A program made the position numbers and the translations under genes. A DNA stretch of 64,000 nucleotides from contig BCKC01000001.1 in the NCBI GenBank assembly GCA_001600455.1, forward strand, positions 6,641,418 through 6,705,417. Reading direction: 5' to 3'. The notes beneath the pieces were generated by a model. That model made no database searches. It worked only from the letters and a program-made list of their open reading frames with translations, and was not told the DNA's origin. Shown piece after piece: positions 23,412 to 35,983 of the stretch (positions are counted from its first letter, which is position 1; the number at the start of each line of letters is the position of its first letter). Origin of the DNA: Endocalyx cinctus. Its lineage: Eukaryota > Ascomycota > Sordariomycetes > Amphisphaeriales > Apiosporaceae.

Positions 23412-25565
23412 GGCGATAACTGCTGTATTTATTCAAGGCTCTGCGTATGTTGACACAGTGAAGATCCCATCATCGGGTTATGCAGTACTTGTAACTATCA
23501 CGGCTGTGTCCATAATTACAGTAGACCTAAGCAACCTACATAGGGAGCGTACTGTATGCCATGTTGATCGCCATTAGCACAGCCTGCGAATATCAAGGTT
23601 TGAAAAACATATTTTTCTATGTAGGGGTAGATGGGTCTGTTATGATATGGCGTTCTTTCACCTGCGGCGCATGAGCGGTGTAAATCCCTTTTATATCTTT
23701 CTGTCACCGCCATGTTAGGGGGTGAAAATAGACAGACCGACCTAGTTGTAAAACTTGAAACTTACCAGCTTTTACAGGGTCCAAAAAAAAACACCATCTC
23801 CCATAATCGTTACTCAAGTTTAGTTTCTGGTGACGCGAATAGTATCACCCGGGATACACCCGAATTGGGGAAGGGGGAGGGAAACCTGATTGTATGAGGC
23901 GAAGTGAAATCCTTACACCCGGGTAACCAATTCCTGCCTTGCGCCAGTGACTTACACTTACACTTACACAGAAGCGGGAACCACAATCACGGTACTACTA
24001 GATACAGCGTTTTAGATAAGAGCTTCGTGAGGAGCAAAAGGGGGTGCACATTGTGAGAGTTCGGTAAGCGAATAAGTTTATTAGCTAATACCACGTCATG
24101 AAAGTAGGAGCTGGCAGGAGATGGAAAGATAACAAGCTGTACACTAGTTTCATAGGCAATTGTGATGTCCGAGAGATCACATGCGATTCGTGTTCCTTGA
24201 GATTTTCGTCTCTTGTGCTCAAGGCGAGGAAGATAGGCCTATTGAAACGTAGGGGAGGCTGGATGGGATGCCTGGTGAACATGTGAGAACTATGAGTACA
24301 GCTGCTTATTCGCGTATCTCCGACTCCCTTTTTCGTGAGTATGATGATAGATTAAGATGCAGGCAGAGAGGATGACAGTTCGTCATTCCACATAGTCATG
24401 GGATACATGAGTCTTAGCTGAGAGATATGATACCAGGGATTGTTGTCATGGTTGTCATTGTTGGGTCACTGTAATGAGGTATGTACTTCATGGCCAAGTA
24501 TGCAAGCGACTTTTACTCAATGAGAAATCTTGTACTAGTTACAGCAACGATTCTACGATGCACGATACACTGCTCTGGGTAATAAGACTGCATACCTGGA
24601 GGCAGTGTGATTGATAGCTCATAGTTTCCTACTCAGGTGAGGAATACACGAGTACAGATTACAAGAGTTTTTCTTAATCGCCCACTCTCTATATCACCAT
24701 CTTTATCATGAATCCATCGTCCATACGAGCGAACCAACCAAAGAAGCCATCGACGGAAACACCATGCCAGGGAAAGTAACCTTGTTGCACCAACATCTTC
24801 GAAGAGGTCTTAGATCCCAATTCTGGACAGCTCCAACTCCTTTTTTTATCACGAAGGAATGAAGAGGAAGAGCTTCTAGAAAAAAAAAAACCAAGGCCAG
24901 CTGGCTGACTAGTCGCTGACGGGCCAACGTCACCGCTATGAGGCTTATCAGATAGTTGGGGGAAGAGCGCATAGGAAAGGAATGGGGGATCAAATCATTA
25001 GGTCTGTCAGCTTTGGAGAGGTGTGCCTACATAGCATAGCTATCATCGCTAATCTTATCATGAAGGGAAGTCATCAGGATCAGGAACCCTGTCCCGCATA
25101 CACATCCGAACTTGAGGTAATCATGAGCTTTTGCTCTATGCATGTTTGCATGCAGGTATATTACCTTCTAATTGACAAGGCCTGTGTTCATTACCACTCT
25201 ACGCTGCTTAGAGTCGGCAGCAGGGCGACCGAGAGGATTTATTCAATTTCTTCTAACGCAAGTCGGCCGCGAGGCTCTGCTGTGACTTTCGATGCTGGTT
25301 TCCTCCAACAGCATATTTCTCTTGTAAAAGGAAGTAAGAGAGAAAGAAATTTGATCAGCGCTAAATCTGACTTGACCACCTATCGGATCTATCGCACGAT
25401 ATCTGACGACATGCGAGAGGCGGGCGTGAGATGTTTAGGAGTCTAATTCCTGTCATCTAGGTATGTAGGTAGTGTCTTTGTGGCGGCTGACCCATATAAA
25501 TATATATCCATACTAGGCAAGGAAGCAAGCAAGGAAATCCTACGATGTAATACACTACGCTACGC

Positions 25566-25584
25566 TACATACATACATACATAC
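25566..25584. repeat. (TACA)n microsatellite
   Basis: Nearly five tandem TACA units in noncoding DNA. Confidence 0.85.
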
Positions 25585-26890
25585 CCGCCACGAAGGCGCT
25601 TAACAAAATAAGAACGGAGGGACGGATAGAATCCGGGGTAATGACTGCAAGTCGATTGTCATCACTGGCGAAGTTGCACCAAGATGTACTTTCGTCGGTC
25701 GGACCGTTGGTCTTTTTTTCGGTTGGTTCTTTGAGATAATTTGATCGTGCATTGCATTTCATCCCATCCTTCCAGTCCTCTCTGCGCATATTCTTATCGC
25801 GCCGGGACGACCAAGATATTAATTGCTCTTCCGTGTGGATGCGGTGTACGTATGTACAAGTTCATGCGAACATCTTGATTTCATTTTTTTTCCTATCTAT
25901 GCCTGTTAGGAACTTTTTATTATTTTATTTTTCTTCTGTATTTGGGTCTTAATGTTCTTTTTTTTTTATGTGCATTATGACTATGCGTAGATTGTAAGCA
26001 AGTTTGTTTCGAAACATGCTCGTCGCGGGCGGCTGGGGCCGGGGCTGAACTATTTTTATACATCCTATCTGTCAGATTACGTATCATGATTCGCCCTCCA
26101 AAACAAAAAACCTCGTGGGGTAAAACGAACGACTCATCCGTAGCTAAACTACCTACTAAGGTAGGAAAATGGATCGTGCGGTGATTGATTTGACGTGTTT
26201 TTGCGCATTTGTGAGTAATTGAAATAGTAAAGCTCTATTTCAAAAGAAGACGTGGCTGAGCAGTAATAGCATAGGAGGCTAGGGAGTGGAACACTGGAGC
26301 TATATTCGGTGTCTTACAGCCGGTCTATCTTGAACTCCAACGGATGTCCAACGGAAATTCGGAGACAAGCTTTCTGCCTGTTTTGAGACTTGTTATTTCT
26401 CCCCCCCCTTTTTATGACTCTAGATGTGACTCATACCTGTCTGTCTGCCTACTGAATGCCGGTGATCTACGGTCGCAGACTTCCAGGCAACGGGATCCCT
26501 AGTCGGGTAGAGAATCAGGAATATATCGCATAGATGATGTAGTCCCTAGCCGAAACAAGGCTGCTAGCTCTTTTGGTCTAAGATAGCAAGGCTGCTGCCA
26601 CGTAGCTCAGTTACGACATTTCCATTTCCCCCTCAATCAGCGCAGGTTTCACCAGATTCCGACTCGCACACAGAAGCTCAAGACCTATCCACGGCAACCT
26701 GCAGCGCATTCGGGCAGATACAGTAGTATAGATAAAAAGAGCTACCTTAGCTCATTGCACGATACCTACTCCATATAGACGTAATATAGGTTCTTAAGCT
26801 GGCAGGCGTAGTGTATGAGACATGGATATATAGTAAGCTAGGGGGGGTTGGATAGGGGGTGATCTGGTCCCCCAAAGCACGAAAGTAGAC

Positions 26891-26920
26891 AGAAGCCGAC
26901 GCAGCTCGCCGTCGGCTTTT
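26891..26920. repeat. Short perfect inverted repeat (hairpin)
   Basis: Stem AAGCCGACG (26893-26901) pairs with CGTCGGCTT (26910-26918) around an 8-nt loop, followed by TT. It looks like a stable RNA or DNA hairpin in noncoding DNA. There is no gene beside it to which it could be a terminator. Confidence 0.7.
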
Positions 26921-27524
26921 GCCTGCCGTTACCCGTGATGTAATATATATGTTTAGCTCCAGAAAGGGAAATGTGTAACCTCTCGTAAGAGCTGGGCTAA
27001 CGACGAGACTTCATCCTCCTCTCTAGTATATCATTCACTCTTTGCTTTGAGGGGGGTCGTGAAGGGCGAAGGCAAATTGATTCATTTATTGGTCCGAAGA
27101 TATATCAAGGGGCCAAAAAGAGATAGGCGCTTCTCGGTCGATATATCAAACTTGATATGTCATATTTTTTTCTTGCTTCCCTTCGGAAAAAGTACAAGGG
27201 CTCCCTTCGTTGTACGACGTTTGGCGCATTTGGCGGGAATTTCAGATGAAAAAAATAAAATGATTTCCGAGATTCTCGTTATTCCCGCGCCGCTAATGAT
27301 AATCCATCAATATTCAGGAGACGTGACTTTCTCAATAATAGAATCTTTGTGTCACGACGTTCTCGTGGCTGTCTCCCTTGGTCTGGGCACCACCAAAGGG
27401 AATCATCAAATAACGCTTGGAGGTCGAGGCTGAGCAAAGTGAATGGATGCGTACGTGGACGTGTTAACCAGCCTCCCCGCGGCGAAAAAACGGCCGCCTC
27501 GGGTTGGCCCACAGCCGGTCGCAC

Positions 27525-27560
27525 GTTTATTTATTTATTTGTTTATTTATTTATTTATTA
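27525..27560. repeat. (TTTA)n microsatellite, imperfect
   Basis: About nine TTTA units with one G interruption. Confidence 0.85.
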
Positions 27561-29624
27561 TCTCTGAATGGCGGATTATTAAGATGCTATTCTAACCGTT
27601 TCATACTAGACAAAATCTAGACTTCTAAGATTGCTGTGCAAATCAATGAACCTAGGATACGAGGATGTCTCGGCCCCCAAGGGTGCTTTCAGACATCGCG
27701 ACGTATGGAATATCATGAACCCTTTTCCAACCGGTCGTCTTGGAAAATAATGATGATAATAATAATCGCCATCTATGCCAGAGATGATGCACGGGCAATA
27801 GAGATTCATTAGCTGAACTGTGGGGAAATCGTAACGCTCGGCAGCTGGCCTGGCCCTGCCGGCGGCAAACCCGTTCCCTTCAAATCAATACTTGTCGTTT
27901 CTTATTCGTCCACTCCAACCACCCCCTGGACCAAGCGCCCGCTGGTCGCAGTTCCCGTTGGCCCTTCATCTCTGACGCGGGACGCCGTTGAGGCGACATG
28001 TCAGATCTATCTCTTCTCGCGCGACCGGTCTGCCTGGCCGTGACCGACCTCCTTTGTTGTTCTATTATTGTAGTATGTAATAGCTTGATTTTCAAAAAAA
28101 ATACGCACGCAGAAGGAAAAAAAAAGAGGAGGTTGTATGTATTCGCGCTCGTACGGGGGGTCGTACTCGTACAAGTCCTAGGTTACTAAACTAGGTTGGA
28201 TGGATGCGTGAGATGATACACAAGGGCTCGATCCCAATTGATCTCTCGAAAAAACAAGACGATCAGTCAATCGTAAGTCAAGGAACGAAGTAAGGGGAGA
28301 AACAAGGTAAAGCAAGAAGTGACTCAAAAAAACTACATAGTACACATACCGCCCCGACAGGCTTACGGAAGGTTTTGCCCGGGTGACATTTGATGTGCGT
28401 CCAATAAATCACGACATTCACGATCACGATTTAAATGATCACGAGAAATTTGTTTATTACCCCTATTGATTTATCCTACGGTACACATTTTTTTTTTGAC
28501 GAGATGACGATGACGATGGGCTTACAGCGACACTAAGGTACGGAAGGGGGTAGAAAAGCCGTAAGTAACCAGTTTACCGTGGGAAGGATCGACAATTGGT
28601 GATTACGCCGGTGTATGAAAGCAACATCATCTACATTAAGATCGTGGGCGTTTATGTGTACATACGTGTGGGTGAGAGAATAGGAGAAGAAAAAAAAATA
28701 GAGAGAGATGGCCCCCGTAGATCCCGGAGATATGAATGGATGTGGGATTTTAGGTGGGTGGGATTGCTCATCTTCTTATTCGGCATAAAGTTGATCACAC
28801 ATAAAAAAAGATGATCATTTTAAAAATATGTAAGCTGACGGGAGGATACCGCTTTCTCTCGGTGTCCTATCTTTGTGGGATGTCAGAAAAAATGAAAAAA
28901 CAAAGTATTATTTATTTTTCATTTTTCGTGAAACGCCCCTAATGTAGGTGACCAACCTTGCCAATTTTATACACGTACAAAGTAGGTAGGTACTTTGAGA
29001 TGAACAAAACTCGATCGGCAAAATCTCCAAGCCTGTTCTAATCACAATTTCGCGTATCTGCCTCTCTTGTTTTATTGAAGAATCATAATCTTCGGCAAAC
29101 CTAAAAGGATGCATCATGATGTCGCTCAGGAAACTTTTGGGGGGAAGATATCCCGCCTCGGTCCCCCCTCCAACTCTTTTGTAGCCCAAAACGAAACAAG
29201 ACCCTGAGAGTTCGTGATGGTCTACGGGGGTGGCTTAGTTGGTGGCTATTCTCTCTGTATGCTAGCAGATCTCATGATAAGTGCCGCCGATGGAAGAGGA
29301 GTGCTTATCACCTATGGATCAACTCGACGCCCGCGACAACAATGTACTAAGAACTCTCATTATTGCGGCGCACGAGATGGGGTCATGTTACCTAGCGGCT
29401 TTTAAAGTAATAGCGGTGAATATTACCTGGCTGAAGCTGAATCAATGCCCCCATTCATCTTATCGTCGCTTGATTTATCGCGGCGGTCTAGTGTAGTGTA
29501 ATTCCGAGGCAATAGTTTTTTAGCTTGAGTTTTCAGCCAGACTCCAGAGAGGGTTGGCTCGGTGGGTGCTCAGCTATAACGCCGTCTACGTACAGCTTTC
29601 ACTATATCGCGCTTTTGGACGGAG

Positions 29625-29645
29625 TTTTTTTTTTTTTTTTTTTTT
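29625..29645. repeat. T21 homopolymer
   Basis: Twenty-one consecutive T in noncoding DNA. Confidence 0.9.
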
Positions 29646-30744
29646 GAAATATCGAAAAACATCATAGGCAGAAACTTGCGCATGAATATCGCGCATAGAC
29701 CGGGACGCTTGTAGATTATTTTTTTTTTGTTTCGTTTCAATGCGCGGCGATCAGAACCGGTAAAGAGAAAGACCGGGACATCAACCAAAGTAGGCAGGCC
29801 ACGAATCTTGAACAGCCTCAAAGAAAGACCCTGTAAAAGAACAGTTACTGCATAGAATTAACATATAATTTGCTCGCGATGTCAAAACAATCTACTCAAA
29901 TCCTCCAATCTACATTAACAAATCAAAAGGTGCATTTGGAAATAATATTTAACGAATATTTCGTCATTTGGCATACTTAGATAATAAGATCGTCGCGTTC
30001 TTAAGCCTAATAATAACAATAACAACACGAGGGGAAATAGTTATATTTTTTATTTTTATCTTTAATATTTGATTATTTTGATCGTTTTAGCTTAGTCCCT
30101 TTATGATGATCCATTGGTGACTCTGTGGCGCGTGGTTGGACGATGGTCCAAACCTCAAACGACGGTCCGTTCCCGATAGAGCGGCTGCAAATCAACAAGA
30201 ACTTAATTTTTTATTCATACGTACACTGCTACACTATTCTTTCAAAAAAGAGACGGGGCTGTTAGTGTAGATAAGTTTACATTTTAGGTGATGACAGCGT
30301 AGCAGGGACAAGGCACGATAGGCGCATAATATTCTTCATCTCATCCATTAATTGCCTATCAAGTTTCAATATTGCGACGGAGTTTTGAACCCATCGCTTA
30401 ATTTCTGGGGGAAGGGTAACGGTGAGAATAAAGGAAAGATAATAAGCCGAACGAGGCTAAAACTCGTGTCCACGTACGCTTATTGATCCAAAATCAATGC
30501 TTATGAGGCGAATATGTGGATCGTATTGAACGATTGCACAAGAGGCGCTCGGGATTCAAGACGGGCCACAAAGAAATAATAAGCCGTAGTATACACTGAA
30601 GATCCAAGACGGCTGGATAGTTTATGAGGCGATCGAGACGGCCGAAGAAAAATGGCCTCTGTTTTTATTTTATCTTCCCGGTTCCAGAGGAGGCCGTTGA
30701 GTGGTGCTGGGCCTCGTGTTTTCGTTTCGTCATATCAACATAGC

Positions 30745-30768
30745 CTCTCTCTCTCTCTCTCTCTCTCT
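30745..30768. repeat. (CT)12 microsatellite
   Basis: Twelve perfect CT units in noncoding DNA, of GAGA-type polypurine/polypyrimidine character. Confidence 0.9.
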
Positions 30769-33063
30769 TCATCTCTTTGTCTCTTTACCTTATCTCCGCA
30801 ATCCGAAACTACAATATAGATTAGATGAATCTAACCTGATACTCTCATATCAGGCGAGGAAGGCGAGGGAGGTTGTTAAACGAACCAACTCGTACAATCG
30901 TGAGACGCCCCGATCGGGGAATTTACCACCCATCTGGTACACTACTCTCGAAAGAGGGAGAAGAGCCAAGGCTTACCGAAAGTGACTTTGAATTTATTAT
31001 TATTCTGAACCTGGGGTCTCTCCAACTGTGCGCGGCGTGCGTTCAAGAAAGGCAAGGGATTTGCGGTCGTCATGATCTCAAGAAGATCGAGTTTTGGAAG
31101 CGTCTGAGAAAGTAACCCACGTTTGCGTCATGGCGTCCCGTCCCCAATACGGCGTTTCGGGTTCACGCTATTCCTCAACTATACACTACATGGTAAAGAA
31201 AAGCTCACCTATCTAGATAAAATCTCACCCTCTCGTCCCCGCGGGATATTAATCATGGGCCCATTAACACGTCTTTTTATTTTTCCGCCTGCCCACCCAT
31301 ATCAAACCATCCATTAAGTTTGAAAACAGTCACATTGGCTTACCCATCGCATATTGAGCGCAGAAATCAAAAGGCGTGCGTGCGAGTGAGTAGAGAAAGA
31401 AAAAAATTATAGTATGATGGGTTCTTAACAGTACCCCCTGGTTGCGACACGATAATGCAACTTAGGCTAAAATGGGAATGTGACATAATTTGCTCGGGTT
31501 GATCTTCTGGTTTCGACCAAGATCAACCGTGTAAAGTTTTCCGTGTGAGACAGCCGGCCAAAAAGTTATTTTGTTATTATTTGTGGTTGAGGAGCGGTGA
31601 GTTTTGAAATTAAACGTTTTTTTTGCTTCATTATGTTTTTGGTCAACTCGGCTTGAGCTATATCACGGCATAAACATCAATAGCCCGTAATATTTGATAT
31701 TCTTTTTTGATTTGTTTTTCTTGTAGCCGTTAAAAATTGACAGAGGCTTGACAGAGGCTTTGAACGGGAATGGGTTAAAAGCCAAAGTCCAGTCGGCAGT
31801 TGATGTTTAATTTCATTTGATTTTTTTTTATTTATTTTTATCACTGCCGGGTTCAAGGGAAGAAAAGCAAATAATATTTTCGCTCTTCTTTTTTACAATT
31901 AATTATTGTCATTTCGAGGCTTAATGGAAGAACCAATGCGGGATAATGTATAAATCTTAGGTGAGCCCGACATGGTAGTTTAGGTGAAGCAAGCCAAGGG
32001 TAATTCCCTGTAAAGAATATGCAACAGATTGGAGGACGTACACGTAAAGTAGTAAGGAAAACTTCGGTCAAAGAATATTCCGGAGTAATTAACGTAGATA
32101 CTAAGATTCATCTCCTACATTTCTACCTATCTTGAAGAACTACATTTTTCTTACCTAACTCGAACCCGTATACATATCAGAGAAGCGCCACGAACCTAAT
32201 AACATGATTGATTGGTTGTCTGTATTATTATTATTAGTAGTAGCATGATGAAGTATGCTATCTATTACCATTAACATCACCGTTACCGTCAACGAATTTT
32301 TTTCTTTTATGAACTACCTAATTTGTAGGGAATGGTTGTATCTCATTAAGATATATTGCACATCGCACGCAGGCAGTGTGTGACTGGAAGATGATGAAGA
32401 TGAGTCTATCGGACGGCTCATTGGATGAGCAACATCAGCCGTATGCTGCACTTCCATCATATTTCACAAATTATGTTCTACGGTGCATAAGCGGGTAAGA
32501 TTGACCAGGGTAAGGTCGAGGATGATAGGACAGACAGCCTCACTTTCATGGGGGTAGATGGGCATGACACGGACCTGCCGCCCTGTCGAGCCTTGCTGAG
32601 AACCAATCCTCCATCCTTTCATGAGGCTGCTGCATGCACACCAAGCCGACAAGATGAACAATATCAGGGATTATTTTACTCTATTTTATTTTATTTCATA
32701 CCCACCTCCACTTGTTTTAACGACCTGTTCGGAGATAATCCCTCACATCTATTGCCCTGCGACGAATGGGCTGCCGAATTCGAGACCGGGGTTCTCATAT
32801 TGGTGGTCCAGTCATTTCTCAAAAGAGTGTACTAGACCGACATTGTTTATTGATTAAAGGTCATTTCTACAGGGGGTTTTCAGTAACGCAAAGAGGTAAA
32901 AACTAAGTATTATTGGTCACACTCTTTCGTAAAGCTCATGCATGTCCTGCAATGTCGCTGCATTTTAGCAACATTATCACCATTCCAATATGTGTGAACA
33001 GGCAACTGTCTTGTCCACCGACATATCGATGATATCAATTTTTAGATCCTATTCTGTGTGACT

Positions 33064-33084
33064 CCCCCCCCCCCCCCCCCCCCC
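33064..33084. repeat. C21 homopolymer
   Basis: Twenty-one consecutive C (G21 on the other strand). Such tracts can form G-quadruplex or triplex structures and are error-prone in assembly. Confidence 0.85.
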
Positions 33085-33281
33085 TTCTCCTTATGTTATG
33101 ATTATTAAAAACAAAGAATAAAAAAAAGTGGTGATTGACCATCGAACACGGTTCAGTGACTGTATACATATCCGTGTGGCAGTGCAAAGTCCTTCAAGGC
33201 GCGGAAGGGCGACAATCTATACTAGTATAATAAATTACGCAAGAGCAATGGAAATTTCACCGGCCGAGATGAAGAAAGCAG

Positions 33282-33302
33282 GTCAGTCAGTCAGTCAGTC
33301 AG
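33282..33302. repeat. (GTCA)5 microsatellite
   Basis: Five tandem GTCA units. Confidence 0.85.
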
Positions 33303-35983
33303 ATACGACCTACTCCGTCTCATCCGCGGTAGTACTTTGGGTCATCATTCTTCTTCATCTCGCTTGGATTGGATCCACGAGCCACTGGTGGCGGTAAATT
33401 CAAACATACATATACATATACACTACATCACGTATGATGATTTGCTTATGTGTAGAAACATGTGTAAACGCCGGGCTTTACTGGTGGCAAGCAGGCGAAA
33501 GGGATATATCAAACATCTATTTTAAACTTGCGCATAATTTATTCTAAGCGCTACGGGAGAGACACAATAGTATACGCTACATTTATCATAGCACGATCAG
33601 TTAAGTTGAACAACACAGGAACGCATGTACCGTAGACTGCATCATACCGATCCGCCATCCTTTCATAACAGGGCGTTTCCATCATATTGATTGATCTACA
33701 AATATTACTACGCACGGCTGGAAATACAACATGAGAGTGTGACGGCCGGGCGAAGATAAAATTTGAGCACCGAGTAGTGGTAAAGTAGTACACGGGGGTT
33801 ATTGAACTACGGCACCTATTACATTACATACTACCTCAAACCAAAATAAGAGAATTTGGTGCAATCAGAAGAAAATCGTGCAGATCCTCATCTTGAGTAT
33901 TCCAGCATTCTTCTCGCGAGTGCGACGGTACAAGCAATGAATAATTACGTCTATGGTCTATTGTCTATTGCCTATTGCCTAAAGAAATAAAGAAATATTT
34001 CGTTTACCTATGGATTGTGCATTAAATGCAGTAAAGATACGAAGCACATCTTGCAACAAAAGAATGCTTTTGCATTGTTTTCAGTGCTTCACAAACACCC
34101 TAGCATTTTTTCCTCTGGCGCTTTAATCTAGGGCTTAAGACATGCCCCGGCACTGACCATCAGGCGATCATTTCCATTGATTTTCTTACCCAATTCTCTC
34201 CTCTTCCCTTCCCTTCCCTTCCCTTCTCTTTCACCCCCCTCTTCTTCATCGTCATCGTTCGTTCGCCCGTTTGAATAAGGCGAGCCCTTCACACTTACGC
34301 TACATTACATTAGACATTAGATAGATAGACAATATTTTCTTTTCCGGTCCTTGGTTTGCTAAGAAAAAACGGAGGAAGTAATAAACGAGATCTTTCATCA
34401 TCTTGCACCATTTCTTGTTCTAAAATCGCCTCTATTCATCAATAAAACAAGTAACCAAGTAGACAATATACTATAATTAAGTTTTGGCCGAGAGAGGTAA
34501 AATCTCGTCTCTTTTACTCTTGGTTGGGTCCTTTTTATCGGATCCAAAGATACAATAGTACCATTATTAGTCAACCGCCCGACTATTCTATGAGGGCGAA
34601 AAAGCAAAACTATGCGAGTCACGGGCTCGTCGATGTATGACGATTTGCCCAACCATTGGAAAAGTGGATACGACCAACGAGATGAAAGAAAGAAAGAGAG
34701 GGAAGAGGGAAAAAAAAAATTAAAATAAAAAAAAATATACTTGTCAGCAGCCCCACACACACCCTCTTTCGTTGACAAGAGTCACACGCACGCCCCCTAT
34801 TTTTTTAATTTTTTGTTATTCCCTCTTTGATTCTCCACATCTTCCGCCTCTCTTTCTCTCGTTTTTCTTTGACCGGGATTTTTAGTGACTCTAAGTCCAG
34901 GGCGTGGAATTAAATATTGTGACATGGTTCTGATAGGTTATCCTGTTGGTTCTCATGCTAGGGTAGTACTGGCACACTCACACACACCCCCCCCTTCCCA
35001 CCTAAACATCTGAGTGGATCACTTATTTTCGTGTGTGTGAGACAATCCTTGCCTTCGTATATTACGAAAATCTCGGTCCATGTTCAGGCTGCCAATCCTT
35101 CGTTCTGAGTGGGTCACCCTAGAAGCACTTGGATCCATTCCTTGACACTCCCTTCTCCTGAGAAGTTCCACCTTTACTGCTACGCCAGCTTTACGCCAGG
35201 CCTCCTTCTCGGCTAGCGCCATCGAGTTTTTTAATAAGAATAGCGCATACGTGTATAGTGGAACCATACCTCAGACAAGGGTACAGGGTTGATGTGGATG
35301 TGGATGTGAATGTGGATATGGATGGCCTGGGTCTTGGGTCTCTCGTAGTGTAGAGTGTAGATTCAAGTGGCCAAGGTATTAGGGCCCTGTAGCTTGGTGT
35401 AGCTGGTTAAGTGAGCCACTCAAACACACAAGACAGGACCCTTGTCTAGTTCCAAGAAGACGTTGTTATCTCATCATATCTATACATATCAATCTCCCAC
35501 TTTGCATCTACTTCGTTTGAGGTTTTGATTTCAATCACAACCACCTTTCATCACACCAACGACCACCACTCACTCTCTTTTCCGACCTCACCACGAACAA
35601 TCAGTCCAGTCCTCGGGGAAATATCGACGAACGTCTCTCATTACCGTCGACCACCTTTCAATCAATTCAACTCGTTCCTTCCACTCGAACCCCTTGGACG
35701 ACTTTCCTCTCTCAACCTTTACAAACCCGCATTTGGTCGTTTGGCGCCCCAGGATTTTGACGAACCTGTTAATTGACGATCCAAGGATAATTATTTCAAC
35801 CCAGGAAATTCCGTTGGATTACTTTTGCCAGGAGCTTGTATTGATATCCGGATAGGCCGTCTCTTCCTTTTTTTTCTCTCTTCTCTCTACTGTATTTCCT
35901 ATTTCCTTTTTTTTTCACCAGTTTTCTCTCTTCCAAGTCCAGGATTTATTTAGGAAAAGGACTTCCTAGTCCATCGATAGACC

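Larger units (their letters stand above)
23040..26880. other. Gene-poor intergenic region, left part
   Basis: No convincing coding sequence. Contents seen: an (ATT)8 microsatellite at 23388-23411, an A-rich tract near 24879-24890, a TACA repeat at 25566-25584, and one ATG-initiated 154-codon frame at 24982-25446 that has no recognised motif and is about what chance would give in this much sequence. A long 3' UTR or noncoding transcript for prp4 cannot be excluded. Confidence 0.5.
26921..35983. other. Gene-poor intergenic region, upstream of the 36-kb kinase
   Basis: About 9 kb without a supported gene. It contains a (TTTA)n tract at 27525-27560, T21 at 29625-29645, (CT)12 at 30745-30768, C21 at 33064-33084, (GTCA)5 at 33282-33302 and a degenerate GATGTG repeat near 35290-35324. 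From about 35480 to the kinase start the sequence is C/A- and then C/T-rich, like a long fungal 5' leader. The 83-codon frame within that leader (35525) begins with TTG and has no ATG. Confidence 0.5.

Noticed and set aside
24982..25446. 154-codon ATG-initiated frame
   Set aside because: No motif, no signal peptide; about one frame of this length is expected by chance in the 13-kb region.
26891..26920. Rho-independent-type terminator
   Set aside because: The hairpin and T residues look like one, but the DNA is eukaryotic and no gene ends there.
35525..35776. 83-codon upstream frame in the kinase leader
   Set aside because: It starts at TTG and contains no ATG, so it is not a plausible uORF; the composition is that of a CA-rich leader.
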